64,000 nucleotides of DNA, taken from NCBI RefSeq assembly GCF_003173755.1, contig NZ_CP029553.1, positions 2,926,501 to 2,990,500 of the forward strand. Direction: 5' to 3'. Position numbers and translations under genes: made by a program. The notes beneath the pieces were generated by a model that was not told the origin of the DNA, searched no databases, and was given only the letters and a program-made list of their open reading frames with translations. Shown here piece after piece: positions 56,078 through 64,000 of the stretch. Positions within the stretch are counted from its first letter, which is position 1, and every line of letters starts with the position of its first letter. This DNA is from Methylobacterium terrae. GTDB taxonomy: Bacteria; Pseudomonadota; Alphaproteobacteria; Rhizobiales; Beijerinckiaceae.

Positions 56078-56842
56078 ATGAGATCGTTCGACAATCCGTT
56101 CAAGCGCGCGCTCGCCGAGAGCCGGCGGCAGGCCGGCCTGTGGATGACCACCGGCTCGCCCGGCATCACCGAGCTCGCCGCCGGTGCCGGCTTCGCCTGG
56201 ATGCTCATCGACATGGAGCATTCGCCCAACGACCTGATCCAGGTCGTCGACCACCTGCGGGCGGCCGAGGGCGGCACCGCCGAGCCGGTGGTGCGGGTGC
56301 CGTGGAACGAGCCGGTGATGGTCAAGCGCCTGCTCGACCAGGGCGCCCGCTCGCTGATGTTCCCGTTCGTGCAGAGCGCCGAGGAAGCGCGGCGGGCCGT
56401 CGCCGCGACGCGCTACCCGCCGCACGGCATCCGGGGCTTCGCCGGCACGTCGCGCGCCACCGGCTACGGCCTGCGGCCGGACTACCACGCCCGCTCAGGG
56501 GACGAGGTCTGCGTGATCGTGCAGGTCGAGACCCGGGAGGCGCTGGAGGCGGCCGGCGAGATCGCGGCGGTCGAGGGCGTCGACGGCGTCTTCATCGGAC
56601 CGAACGATCTGGCCGCCAGCATGGGCCATCTCGGGGAGCCCGGTGCCGCCCCGGTGCGCGAGGCGATCGCGGCGGCGCTGCCGCGGATCCGGCAGGCCGG
56701 CAAGGCGGCGGGCCTGCTCAATTTCAGCGAGGCGGGCGCCAAGGCCGACTTCGAGGCCGGGTTCGGCTTCGTGGCGGTGGCCGGCGACGCCTTCCTGCTC
56801 GCCCGCGAGACCCAGCGGGTCGCCAAGCTGTTCGGCGCCTGA
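56078..56842 (+). CDS. HpcH/HpaI-family aldolase
   Basis: The 254-residue TIM-barrel protein has the family landmarks: LWMTTGSPGITELAAGAGF, LIDMEHSPND, RVPWNEPVMVKRLLDQGA, MFPFVQSAEEAR and the metal-binding VQVETREALEAA and VFIGPNDLAAS. It belongs with 4-hydroxy-2-oxoheptanedioate and 2-keto-3-deoxy-glucarate aldolases, which cleave hydroxy-keto acids to pyruvate plus an aldehyde. The true substrate is unknown, and no aromatic or sugar-acid pathway genes are adjacent. Confidence 0.88.
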   Translation: MRSFDNPFKRALAESRRQAGLWMTTGSPGITELAAGAGFAWMLIDMEHSPNDLIQVVDHLRAAEGGTAEPVVRVPWNEPVMVKRLLDQGARSLMFPFVQSAEEARRAVAATRYPPHGIRGFAGTSRATGYGLRPDYHARSGDEVCVIVQVETREALEAAGEIAAVEGVDGVFIGPNDLAASMGHLGEPGAAPVREAIAAALPRIRQAGKAAGLLNFSEAGAKADFEAGFGFVAVAGDAFLLARETQRVAKLFGA

Positions 56843-56860
56843 CGCTCCGGAGGATCCTCG

Positions 56861-57475
56861 ATGACCGCCCTGTCGTTCCAGCACCGCTTCGAGCCCGCCG
56901 CCGATCCGAAGGCGGTGCCGCTCCTGCTCCTGCACGGCACCGGGGGCGACGAGGACGACCTCCTGCCCCTCGGCCGGGCCCTGTCGCCCGGGGCGGCCCT
57001 GCTCTCGCCTCGCGGCCAGGTGCTGGAGGGCGGTGCGCCGCGCTTCTTCCGCCGCCTCGCCGAGGGCGTGTTCGACGAGGCCGACGTGGTGCGCCGGGCC
57101 GGCGACCTCGCCGGTTTCGTGACCGCGGCGCGGGCGGAGTACGGCCTCGCCGCGCCGCTCGCCGTCGGCTTCTCGAACGGCGCCAACGTCGCCGCCGCCC
57201 TGATGCTGCTGCATCCGGGCGTGCTCGCCGGCGCCGTGCTGCTGCGGGCGATGGTGCCGCTCTCGGACCCGCCGGCGGCGCGGCTTCAGGGTGAGCCGGT
57301 GCTGATCCTGTCGGGCCGGATGGACCCGATCGTGCCCGCCGACAACGCCGCGCGCCTCGCCGCGCTGCTGAAGGAGGCGGGCGCCGCCGTCACGCACGAG
57401 ATCCTGCCCGCCGGCCACGGCCTGTCGCAGGCGGATCTGGTGCGGGCGACGACGTGGCTGACCGGAAGGCCCTGA
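56861..57475 (+). CDS. Alpha/beta hydrolase (carboxylesterase/MhqD-like)
   Basis: The 204-residue protein has an oxyanion-region LLLHGTGGDEDDLL, the nucleophile elbow GFSNGAN (Ser), a catalytic Asp in LSGRMDPIVP and a His in PAGHGLSQ. This is the small dienelactone hydrolase/phospholipase-carboxylesterase group. The next-but-one upstream gene is a GST, and a catalase-family gene follows. A stress or detoxification role is plausible but not shown. It starts 18 bases after the aldolase gene. Confidence 0.87.
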   Translation: MTALSFQHRFEPAADPKAVPLLLLHGTGGDEDDLLPLGRALSPGAALLSPRGQVLEGGAPRFFRRLAEGVFDEADVVRRAGDLAGFVTAARAEYGLAAPLAVGFSNGANVAAALMLLHPGVLAGAVLLRAMVPLSDPPAARLQGEPVLILSGRMDPIVPADNAARLAALLKEAGAAVTHEILPAGHGLSQADLVRATTWLTGRP

Positions 57476-57503
57476 GGCGTCGCCGAGAGTTCACCGAGCG
57501 TTT

Positions 57504-57528
57504 CGAACAAACACCGGCAGCCGACGTT
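57504..57528 (+). promoter_or_regulatory. EcfG-like promoter for the catalase-family gene
   Basis: CGAAC (57504-57508), 16 bases, then CGTT (57525-57528) matches the GGAAC-N16-CGTT general-stress consensus with one mismatch. The predicted start is about 30 bases before the ATG at 57569. Confidence 0.45.
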
Positions 57529-57568
57529 GGGGGCATTCGCGAGACGCCCTCGACCGAAGGATACCGGC

Positions 57569-58651
57569 ATGGTCCCCTTGCGCTACGCTCCCGACGTCGA
57601 GAAGCCCGCCCCCGGCGAGCAGGAGACGATCGACGGCATCATCCGGGGGATGACGCAGCAATCCGAGACCGTGGAGACGCGCGAGCGCCACGCCGTGCGG
57701 GCGAGCCACGCCAAGTCTTCGGCCTGCGTCGTCGGCGAGCTCACGGTCGCCGAGGGGCTGCCGGCGGAGCTCGCGCAGGGACTGTTCGCGGCGGCCGGAA
57801 CCTATCCGGTGGCGGTACGCTTCGCGCAGGGGCCGGGCGAGACCCTGGGCGACCGGGTCTCGACCCATCGCGGCATGGCGATCAAGGTGTTCGGCGTCGC
57901 CGGCGAGAAGCTACCGGGCCACGCCGCGGACACCCAGGACTTCGTCCTGGCCACCGGCACCACCTTCCCGTCCGGCACCGCGGCGGGGTTCCTGCGCGAC
58001 GGCGCGGTCATCGGCAAGAGCGCCGGCCTGCCGGAGGGCGCGAAGAGCGCGGTCGCCTCCGCGGCGCGCACCCTCAACAAGGTGCTGCACGCCTTCGGCA
58101 CCGAGAGCGCGATGGCGGACTTCTTCGGCCACCCGTTCAGCCATCCCCTCGCCAACAGCTACTTCAGCCAGGCGCCGATCCGCTTCGGCGATCACGTGGC
58201 GAAGCTCGGCGCGGTGCCGGATTCGGCGGGCCAGCGGGCGCTCGCCGAATGGCGCCTCGACCCGCACGCGGACGAGGACGGCTTCCGGCACGCCGCGGTC
58301 GCGTATTTCCGCGAGAGCGAGGCGGTGTTCACCCTGAAGGCGCAGCTCTGGGCCGATGCCGAGAGGCAGCCGATCGAGGATGCCTCGGTCGATTGGCCGG
58401 TGGCGATCAGCCCCTACCGCACGGTCGCGACGATCCGCCTGCCGCGCCAGGACGCCTACTCGCCCGAGCGGGTGCGCTACTTCGACGAGGTGATGACCTT
58501 CCGCCCGGCCCACAGCCTCGCGGTTCACCGCCCGCTCGGCTCGGTGATGCGGGCGCGGCTCCAGGTCTACCGGGCGCTCAGCGCGTTCCGGCACCGCGAG
58601 AACGGGGTGGCGGAGAAGGAGCCGGCGGGGGTGGAGCAGATTCCGGCGTGA
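57569..58651 (+). CDS. Catalase-family heme protein
   Basis: I chose the ATG at 57569, with GAAGGA upstream, giving 360 residues. The sequence has catalase-like core segments: RASHAKSSACVVGELTV with the distal His, VRFAQGPGE, HRGMAIKVFGV and DTQDFVLATGTTFP. It is shorter than true catalases (about 480 or more residues) and lacks the C-terminal flavodoxin-like domain, so it fits the small catalase-related group. These may act as peroxidases. The EcfG-like promoter upstream suggests general-stress control. Confidence 0.85.
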   Translation: MVPLRYAPDVEKPAPGEQETIDGIIRGMTQQSETVETRERHAVRASHAKSSACVVGELTVAEGLPAELAQGLFAAAGTYPVAVRFAQGPGETLGDRVSTHRGMAIKVFGVAGEKLPGHAADTQDFVLATGTTFPSGTAAGFLRDGAVIGKSAGLPEGAKSAVASAARTLNKVLHAFGTESAMADFFGHPFSHPLANSYFSQAPIRFGDHVAKLGAVPDSAGQRALAEWRLDPHADEDGFRHAAVAYFRESEAVFTLKAQLWADAERQPIEDASVDWPVAISPYRTVATIRLPRQDAYSPERVRYFDEVMTFRPAHSLAVHRPLGSVMRARLQVYRALSAFRHRENGVAEKEPAGVEQIPA

Positions 58652-58725
58652 CGGCGGCGGGGTCGATCCTCGCTCGAGCCCCGATCCTGCCACCCTCCGC
58701 GTCATCCCGGTGCCGCGCTGCGGAA

Positions 58726-58811
58726 CCCGGGATCGATGAACGCTGACGCTTCAGGATGAAGCGGACCGCGTGCCGCCGGATTCTGCGCCGTCAGCGCTGA
58801 TGAATCCCGGG
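58726..58811. repeat. Inverted-repeat element between convergent genes
   Basis: cccgggatcgatgaacgctgac (58726-58747, shown in two parts: cccgggatcgat, gaacgctgac) is repeated inverted at 58790-58811 with 18 of 22 bases matching. The 42-base spacer is not coding. The arms resemble a dispersed cccggg-atc(g)atgaa repeat; a related half-copy occurs near 53018. Confidence 0.5.
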
Positions 58812-58899
58812 CTCTCGCTTGCGGCGAGCCCCGGGAGAACGTCGGGTGTTGCGGGCGGACGGGCTCGTCGGACAACGAGGCTTCTCGACTCGCAGAACT

Positions 58900-59415
58900 T
58901 TACTGCGCCGCGAAGAACTTCGGATCGAGCGCCGAGAGCGCGAGCAGCGGCGCCGGCATCACCACGCCGGCGCGGCGGATCGACTGGGCCGCCGCCCGGC
59001 AGGCCTGAACGTCGTTGGACGCGGCCGCCGCATCGACCTGCGCGACCTGCTCGGGGCTCGGCTTCTTCTGCGCCGGCGCCCCGGCCGGGGCGGGCGCGGC
59101 CTGGGATTGGGCCTGCGCCTGCCCCTGCGGCCCGGAGGCACCGGGGCCGGTCTGCGCCACCGGGCCGCTCAGGCCCGATTTCTGCTGAACTTCTCCGGCG
59201 GCGCTGCTCGGCTGCTGCGACGCGCCGCGGTCGGGCGCCTGCACGGCGGCGGTCGCGGGCTGCGGGGCGCTCGCGGCAGGAGTGTCCGGCGCCTTCGGGT
59301 GCACGAAGGCGACGAGTTCCTGGCACAGGTTCGCCGGCGGGCCGGCGGCCTGCGCTGCGCTCAAGGAAGCGGCGAGGCCGATGGCGGCGAGGGTGACGAT
59401 GCCGGTCCGGTTCAC
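58900..59415 (-). CDS. Small periplasmic protein at the end of the formate dehydrogenase operon
   Basis: The GTG at 59415 overlaps the upstream stop (GTGA). The 171-residue product has a signal peptide ending AAQAAG and a short N-terminal conserved-looking LCQELVAFVHPKAP. A Gln/Ala/Pro-rich linker of about 80 residues and a C-terminal helical region (QVDAAAASNDVQACRAAAQ) follow. Two Cys, one at each end, could form a disulfide. The family is not recognised. Coupling to the fdh genes suggests an accessory role. Confidence 0.65.
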   Translation of the reverse strand: MNRTGIVTLAAIGLAASLSAAQAAGPPANLCQELVAFVHPKAPDTPAASAPQPATAAVQAPDRGASQQPSSAAGEVQQKSGLSGPVAQTGPGASGPQGQAQAQSQAAPAPAGAPAQKKPSPEQVAQVDAAAASNDVQACRAAAQSIRRAGVVMPAPLLALSALDPKFFAAQ

Positions 59416-59624
59416 GATCCCGCCTCCGCCTTGTGACCGGCCTTGCCCGGCTCCTTGATGTCGCCGGTCCAGCGCGGGCCGACGAGGTTGGTGCCCGGAT
59501 CCGAGACCCGGGCGCCCGAGGTGGCGAAGGCCTGGTAGGCGAAGCGCTGGTTCTCGGCGAGCAGGAAGCTCGCCGCCGCGGCGAGCACCAGGGCCGCCGC
59601 CACGGCGACCAGGAAGGCTTTCAT
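59412..59624 (-). CDS. Small membrane-anchored protein of the formate dehydrogenase operon (70 aa)
   Basis: The ATG at 59624 starts a 70-residue protein with one N-terminal membrane helix (LVAVAAALVLAAAASFLLA), then a conserved-looking ENQRFAYQAFATSGARVSDP and GPRWTGDIKEPG. Such small proteins are found beside membrane formate dehydrogenase genes in alphaproteobacteria. The role may be assembly or subunit stabilisation. It lies 17 bases after the gamma subunit and overlaps the following gene by four bases. Confidence 0.7.
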   Translation of the reverse strand: MKAFLVAVAAALVLAAAASFLLAENQRFAYQAFATSGARVSDPGTNLVGPRWTGDIKEPGKAGHKAEAGS

Positions 59625-59641
59625 CGCTCTCTCCGCCTCAA

Positions 59642-60640
59642 TCATTCCGCCGGGACTTGGCCGCGGCCGAGCTGCGGCCCGCTCGCGGTCTTCGCCTGCT
59701 GTTCCTTGACCCAGAGGTCGTGGTGCACCTTGGCCCAGGCGAGATCCACCTCGCCGCTGCCCATCGCGTCGTAGGCGCCCTCCATGCCTAAGGACCCGAT
59801 ATAGATGTGGGCCAGGATGCCGGCGATGAACACCACGCCGATCAGCGAGTGGATCACCTGCATGATCTGCATCCCGTTGATGTCGGTCACGGCGAACGGG
59901 AAGATCATCATGATGCCGGTGGCGCCCATGGCGAGGCCGAAGCCGACCACCATCCAGAACACCATCTTCTGGCCGGCATTGAAGCGCCCGGCGCTCGGAT
60001 GCGCGTCGCCGAGCAGGCCGCCGCCCTGCTTGAGCCAGATCCAGTCGATCCTGCCCGGGATGTTGTCCTTGATCCACAGGACTAGCATGAACAGCACGCC
60101 GAGCATGAACGGCCAGGCGAGGTAGATATGCGCGTACTTGCCATACTGGGCCAGCGTGGCGAACGCCTCCGGGCCGATCAGCGGCATCAGCAGGCGCTTG
60201 CCGAAGATGTAGTTCAGGCCCGACAGCGACAGCACGATGAAGCAGGTCGCGGTCATCCAGTGCGAGAAGCGCTCGAAGCCGTTGAAGCGCAGGATCTTGC
60301 GCCCCGATTCCTCGCTGTGCTCGAGGCGGATGCGCCCCCGGGTGAAGTAGAACAGGCCGAGCGCGGCCAGCATGCCGAGCACCACCAGCCCGCCGATCCA
60401 GGGAAGCCAGGATTCGCGGAACTCGCGCCATTCACGGCCCTGCGGCTGGATCAGGTTGGCGGCGGTGGCGTTCGGGATCGAGATCCGGCCGTGGATCTTC
60501 GGGTCCTGCTTGAACAGCATCTCCTCGTTGACCGAGGAGGCGGTGGGGTTGGGGGCGCCGTCGGGCGCGCGCACCTGCGCGACGGCGGGCGCCGCCAGCG
60601 CCAGGGTCGCCGCCAGGAGGAGGGGGGTCAGCCTGCGCAT
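59642..60640 (-). CDS. fdhC: Formate dehydrogenase gamma subunit (cytochrome b556)
   Basis: The 332-residue protein has a signal peptide (ending APAVAQ) and a periplasmic stretch of about 60 residues. Four to five membrane helices follow with histidine ligands (ERFSHWMTATCF, YAHIYLAWPF, QVIHSLIGVVF, LAHIYIGSLG), as in FdnI/FdoI-type cytochromes. It anchors the complex and passes electrons from the beta subunit to quinone. The extended N-terminus is typical of the alphaproteobacterial form. The symbol is by analogy. Confidence 0.9.
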   Translation of the reverse strand: MRRLTPLLLAATLALAAPAVAQVRAPDGAPNPTASSVNEEMLFKQDPKIHGRISIPNATAANLIQPQGREWREFRESWLPWIGGLVVLGMLAALGLFYFTRGRIRLEHSEESGRKILRFNGFERFSHWMTATCFIVLSLSGLNYIFGKRLLMPLIGPEAFATLAQYGKYAHIYLAWPFMLGVLFMLVLWIKDNIPGRIDWIWLKQGGGLLGDAHPSAGRFNAGQKMVFWMVVGFGLAMGATGIMMIFPFAVTDINGMQIMQVIHSLIGVVFIAGILAHIYIGSLGMEGAYDAMGSGEVDLAWAKVHHDLWVKEQQAKTASGPQLGRGQVPAE

Positions 60641-60650
60641 CGGAAGTCCC

Positions 60651-61247
60651 TCAGATCGCGATCGTCTCGCGGTAGGCCGTCTTCCAGCCCCACGCGCCCG
60701 AGCCGTAGCCGCGCTTGATCACCCGCTCCTTGTAGATCTGGGCGATCATCTCGCCGTCGCCGGCGAGCAGCGACTTCGTCGAGCACATCTCTGCGCAGAG
60801 CGGCAGCTTGCCTTCCGCCAGGCGGTTCGAGCCGTACTTCTCGTACTCGGCGACCGAGAGGTCGACCTCGGGGCCGCCCGAGCAGTAGGTGCACTTGTCC
60901 ATCTTGCCGCGGGACCCGAAATTCCCGACCCGCGGATATTGCGGTGCCCCGAACGGGCAGGCGTAGAAGCAATAGCCGCAGCCGATGCACAGGTCCTTGG
61001 AATGCAGCACCACGGCATCGGCCGTGGTGTAGAAGCAGTTCACCGGGCACACCGCCGCGCAGGGAGCGTCGGTGCAGTGCATGCAGGCCATCGAGACCGA
61101 ACGCTCGCCGGGCTTGCCGTCGTTGAGGGTGATGACCCGGCGACGGTTGATGCCCCACGGCACCTCGTGCTCGTTCTTGCAGGCGGTGACGCAGGCGTTG
61201 CACTCGATGCAGCGGTCCGCGTCGCAGAGGAACTTCATTCTGGCCAT
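60651..61247 (-). CDS. fdhB: Formate dehydrogenase beta subunit (Fe-S protein)
   Basis: The 198-residue ferredoxin-type subunit has four [4Fe-4S] motifs: CIECNACVTACKNEHEVPWG, CMHCTDAPCAAVCPV, CIGCGYCFYACPFGAP and a fourth from KCTYC and LCAEMCSTKSL. It relays electrons from the molybdenum subunit to the cytochrome b subunit. It is shorter than E. coli FdnH because it lacks the C-terminal membrane helix, a known variation in this type. It lies 13 bases after the alpha gene and 10 before gamma. Confidence 0.93.
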   Translation of the reverse strand: MARMKFLCDADRCIECNACVTACKNEHEVPWGINRRRVITLNDGKPGERSVSMACMHCTDAPCAAVCPVNCFYTTADAVVLHSKDLCIGCGYCFYACPFGAPQYPRVGNFGSRGKMDKCTYCSGGPEVDLSVAEYEKYGSNRLAEGKLPLCAEMCSTKSLLAGDGEMIAQIYKERVIKRGYGSGAWGWKTAYRETIAI

Positions 61248-61260
61248 GAGGATCCCTCCC

Positions 61261-64000
61261 TTACGCCGCGCTGATCTGACAGAGGGTCACCTTGGTCTCC
61301 TGCATGCCCGTCACGGGATCGAAGCCGTAGGTGGTCACGGTGTTCACGCTCTCGCCGAGCACCACCGGGTCGGCGCCCTTCGGGTAGAAGTCGCGCATGT
61401 CCTTGCCCTGGTACCAGCCCGAGAAGTGGAACGGCATCCAGGCCACGCCCTTGGCGACGCGATCCGTCACCAGCGCCTTCACCTTGGCCTTCGACGAATT
61501 CTCCGGCCCGTAGACCCAGACGAACTGCCCGTCCTTGATGCCGCGCTCGGCGGCATCCTGGGTGTTCACCTCGACGAACATGTCCTGCTGCAACTCGGCG
61601 AGCCACGGGTTCGAGCGGGTCTCCTCGCCGCCGCCCTCGTACTCGACGAGGCGGCCGGACGAGAGGATGATCGGGAACTGCTTGGCGATCCCGCGATCGA
61701 CCGCCGCCTTCTGCACCGAGAAGCCGACGTTGGGCATCCGGAACTGCCGCTCGTCGGGCCGGGTCGGGTACTTGGCGACGAGGTCGGGGCGCGGCGAGTA
61801 GACCGGCTCGCGGTGGACCGGCACCGGGTCGGGCAGGTTCCAGGCATTGGCCCGGGCCTTGCCGTTGCCGAACGGGATCACGCCGTGATCGAGGCAGACC
61901 CGCTGGATGCCGCCCGACAGGTCGGTGGCCCAGCTGACCGCGTCCGGGTTGTTGCCGCCGATCCGCTGGATCGTCGCCAGTTCGTCCGCCGTCAGGTCCT
62001 TGTCCCAGCCGAGCTTGCGGAACACCCCGTAGGTGAATTCCGGGTAGCCGTCGGTGAGGTCGGAGCCCTGCGAGAAGGAATCCTCGGCGAGCAGCGTCTG
62101 CCCGTTGCGCTCGGTGCCGAACCGGGCCCGGAAGGTGCCGCCGCCCTCCTTCACGTGGAGCGCGGTGTTGTACAGGATGTGCGTGCCCGGGTGACGAATC
62201 TCGGGCTTGCCCCAGCACGGCCACGGCAGGCCGTAATAGTCGCCGCCGACTTCCGGGTCGTCCTTCGGCGCCCGCAAGGTGACGAGATCGAACTTGTGCT
62301 GGTTCTTCATGTGCGCCTTCAGGCGCTCGGGGCTCTGGCCGCAATAGCCGGTCGACCAGCCGCCGCGGTTGATCTCCCGCAGCAGGTCCTCGGCATCCGG
62401 GATGCCGTCGACGACCTTGATGTTCTTGAACAGCGCGTCGGCGAAACCGAGCCTCTCGGCCATCCGGTAGATGACCTCGTAGTCGTTCTTCGACTCGAAG
62501 GCCGGCTTCACGATCTGCTCGCCCCACTGGATCGAGCGGTTCGAGGCGGTGCGCGACCCGTCCATCTCGAGGGACGTGCAGATCGGCAGGAGGTAGGTGT
62601 TGTCCCGGCGCGCGTCCATCGCCGCGAAGGTGGTCGGGTGCGGGTCGGCGACGACGAGCAGTTCCAGCTCCGCCATGCCCTTCACCGCCTCGGGCATCCG
62701 GGTCACGGTGTTGCCGCCGTGGCCGAACACCATCATGGCCTTGAGCGGCGTGCGCTGGTCGACCTGGTCGGCCGGCAGGCTCACCGCGTCGAACCACCGG
62801 GTCGAGGTGAGACCGGGGGTCTCCATGTTCTCCTTGCGCGAGCGGGCCTTGCGGCCGGCGCTGGCGGGGACCTCGTCGAAGCGCGACTGCAGCCAGTCGT
62901 ACTCGACCTCCCAGACCCGGGCCCAGTGCTTCCAGCCGCCCTCGACGAGGCCGTAATAGAGCGGCAGCGTCGTGACATCGAGGCCGAGATCGGTGGCGCC
63001 CTGGACGTTGGTGTGACCGCGGAAGATGTTGGCGCCGGTGCCCGGCTTGCCGACGTTGCCGGTGGCGAGGCACAGGATGCAGAGCGCCCGCACGTTGGCG
63101 GTGCCGACGGTGTGCTGGGTCGCGCCCATGCACCAGATCAGGGTCGCGGGCTTCTCCTTGGCGAAGAGCTCGGCGACGCGCTTCAGCTGCTCGCCCGGCA
63201 CGCCCGAGACCCGCTCGACCTCGTCGGGCGTCCACTTGGCGACTTCCTTGCGGACGTCGTCCATCGCGTAGACGCGTTGCTCGATGAAGGCACGATCCTC
63301 CCAGCCGTTCTGGAAGATGTGCCAGAGGATGCCCCAGATCACCGGGATGTCGGTGCCCGAGCGGATCCGGACGTACTCCGTCGCGTGCGCGGCCGTCCGG
63401 GTGAAGCGCGGATCGATGACGATCATGTTGGCGCGGTTGATCTCCTTGCCCGACAGCACGTGCTGCATGGAGATCGGGTGCGCCTCGGCGGGGTTGCCGC
63501 CGAGGATGATCATCGTCTTGGCGTTGCGGATGTCGTTGTAGGAATTGGTCTGGGCGCCGTAGCCCCAGGTGTTGGCGACGCCCGCCACCGTGGTCGAGTG
63601 GCAGATGCGGGCCTGGTGGTCGACGTTGTTGGTGCCCCAGAACGCCCCGAGCTTGCGGAACAGGTACGAGGCCTCGTTGGTGAACTTGGCCGAGCCGAGC
63701 CAGTAGACCGAGTCCGCGCCGTTCTTGTTGCGGATCGCCTGGAGCTTGTCGGTGATCTCGGTGATCGCCTGGTCCCAGGAGACCCGCTGCCACTCGCCGT
63801 TGACGATCTTCATCGGGTAGCGCAGGCGGCGGTCGCTGTGGACGAGCTCGCGGATCGCCGCGCCCTTGGCGCAATGCGCCCCGCGGTTGATCGGGCTCGC
63901 CCAGGACGGCTCCTGGCCGACCCAGACGCCGTTCACGACCTCGGCCGTGACGGTGCAGCCGACCGAGCAGTGGGTGCAGATGTTCTTAGCGATCACGGCC
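61261..64000 (-). CDS. fdhA: Formate dehydrogenase alpha subunit (Cys-type, molybdopterin), cut by window end
   Basis: The frame is open to the window edge, so the N-terminus with the expected Tat signal is missing; the GTG at 63996 is not the true start. The first visible motif NICTHCSVGC with GAHCAKG ligates a [4Fe-4S] cluster. The catalytic position, selenocysteine in E. coli FdnG, is Cys here (HQARICHSTT). WGYGAQTNSYNDIRNAK and GGNPAEAHP belong to the bis-MGD site, and the C-terminal domain follows. It oxidises formate to CO2, probably facing the periplasm. It resembles Methylobacterium FDH3. Confidence 0.92.
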   Translation of the reverse strand, partial: AVIAKNICTHCSVGCTVTAEVVNGVWVGQEPSWASPINRGAHCAKGAAIRELVHSDRRLRYPMKIVNGEWQRVSWDQAITEITDKLQAIRNKNGADSVYWLGSAKFTNEASYLFRKLGAFWGTNNVDHQARICHSTTVAGVANTWGYGAQTNSYNDIRNAKTMIILGGNPAEAHPISMQHVLSGKEINRANMIVIDPRFTRTAAHATEYVRIRSGTDIPVIWGILWHIFQNGWEDRAFIEQRVYAMDDVRKEVAKWTPDEVERVSGVPGEQLKRVAELFAKEKPATLIWCMGATQHTVGTANVRALCILCLATGNVGKPGTGANIFRGHTNVQGATDLGLDVTTLPLYYGLVEGGWKHWARVWEVEYDWLQSRFDEVPASAGRKARSRKENMETPGLTSTRWFDAVSLPADQVDQRTPLKAMMVFGHGGNTVTRMPEAVKGMAELELLVVADPHPTTFAAMDARRDNTYLLPICTSLEMDGSRTASNRSIQWGEQIVKPAFESKNDYEVIYRMAERLGFADALFKNIKVVDGIPDAEDLLREINRGGWSTGYCGQSPERLKAHMKNQHKFDLVTLRAPKDDPEVGGDYYGLPWPCWGKPEIRHPGTHILYNTALHVKEGGGTFRARFGTERNGQTLLAEDSFSQGSDLTDGYPEFTYGVFRKLGWDKDLTADELATIQRIGGNNPDAVSWATDLSGGIQRVCLDHGVIPFGNGKARANAWNLPDPVPVHREPVYSPRPDLVAKYPTRPDERQFRMPNVGFSVQKAAVDRGIAKQFPIILSSGRLVEYEGGGEETRSNPWLAELQQDMFVEVNTQDAAERGIKDGQFVWVYGPENSSKAKVKALVTDRVAKGVAWMPFHFSGWYQGKDMRDFYPKGADPVVLGESVNTVTTYGFDPVTGMQETKVTLCQISAA

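Overview
The window is high-GC alphaproteobacterial DNA, most likely Methylobacterium or a close relative. The evidence is a Rhizobiales-type nuoA-N cluster continuing into birA and RNase J, methylmalonyl-CoA epimerase and AcuI (ethylmalonyl-CoA/C1-type metabolism), a three-subunit membrane formate dehydrogenase, and alphaproteobacterial general-stress (EcfG-type) promoter motifs. The genus is an inference from gene content and coding style, not from a search.

Positions 1 to about 8.85 kb are the integrase end of a prophage or integrative island. Seventeen tightly packed, mostly overlapping plus-strand genes run toward a tyrosine integrase, which abuts the 3' end of an intact tRNA-Val(UAC). 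The cargo is a truncated cytosine-5 DNA methyltransferase translationally coupled to a PAPS-reductase-like ATP pyrophosphatase, a DUF3850/MazG-like fusion, a DUF1643 protein, a SLOG protein, an excisionase-like protein that overprints the integrase, and many small proteins of unknown function. The other end of the element lies left of the window.

From 8.84 to 10.6 kb there is tRNA-Val (minus), three nearly identical tRNA-Asp(GUC) genes behind a strong promoter, a chemoreceptor remnant and a CAP-domain lipoprotein. From 10.9 to 26.4 kb is the complete respiratory complex I operon nuoA-N, followed by birA, rnj, mce, a DUF1467 gene, proS and the lipoprotein-release ABC genes lolC/lolD (26.4-34.0 kb). 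A predicted small RNA on the minus strand lies between DUF1467 and proS.

From 34 to 44.4 kb: pyruvate phosphate dikinase, a redox-type membrane adenylate cyclase (histidine-rich six-helix anchor, [2Fe-2S] domain, class III cyclase), a SleB-like cell-wall hydrolase, a small repeat-containing secreted protein, AcuI, a GreA/GreB-like factor, a LysR regulator and WrbA.

From 44.7 to 50.8 kb a minus-strand Liv-type ABC operon encodes both ATPases, two paralogous binding proteins and both permeases. It ends in tandem intrinsic terminators. An acyltransferase and a stress-type DUF4142 gene follow. A second predicted small RNA (plus strand, about 100 nt) lies at 53.1 kb, next to modB/modC that have no modA in the window. 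From 55.4 to 58.7 kb are a GST, an HpcH/HpaI aldolase, an alpha/beta hydrolase and a catalase-family protein with an EcfG-like promoter. The right end is a minus-strand formate dehydrogenase operon (Cys-type alpha subunit, Fe-S beta, cytochrome b gamma and two small accessory proteins). The alpha subunit runs off the window.
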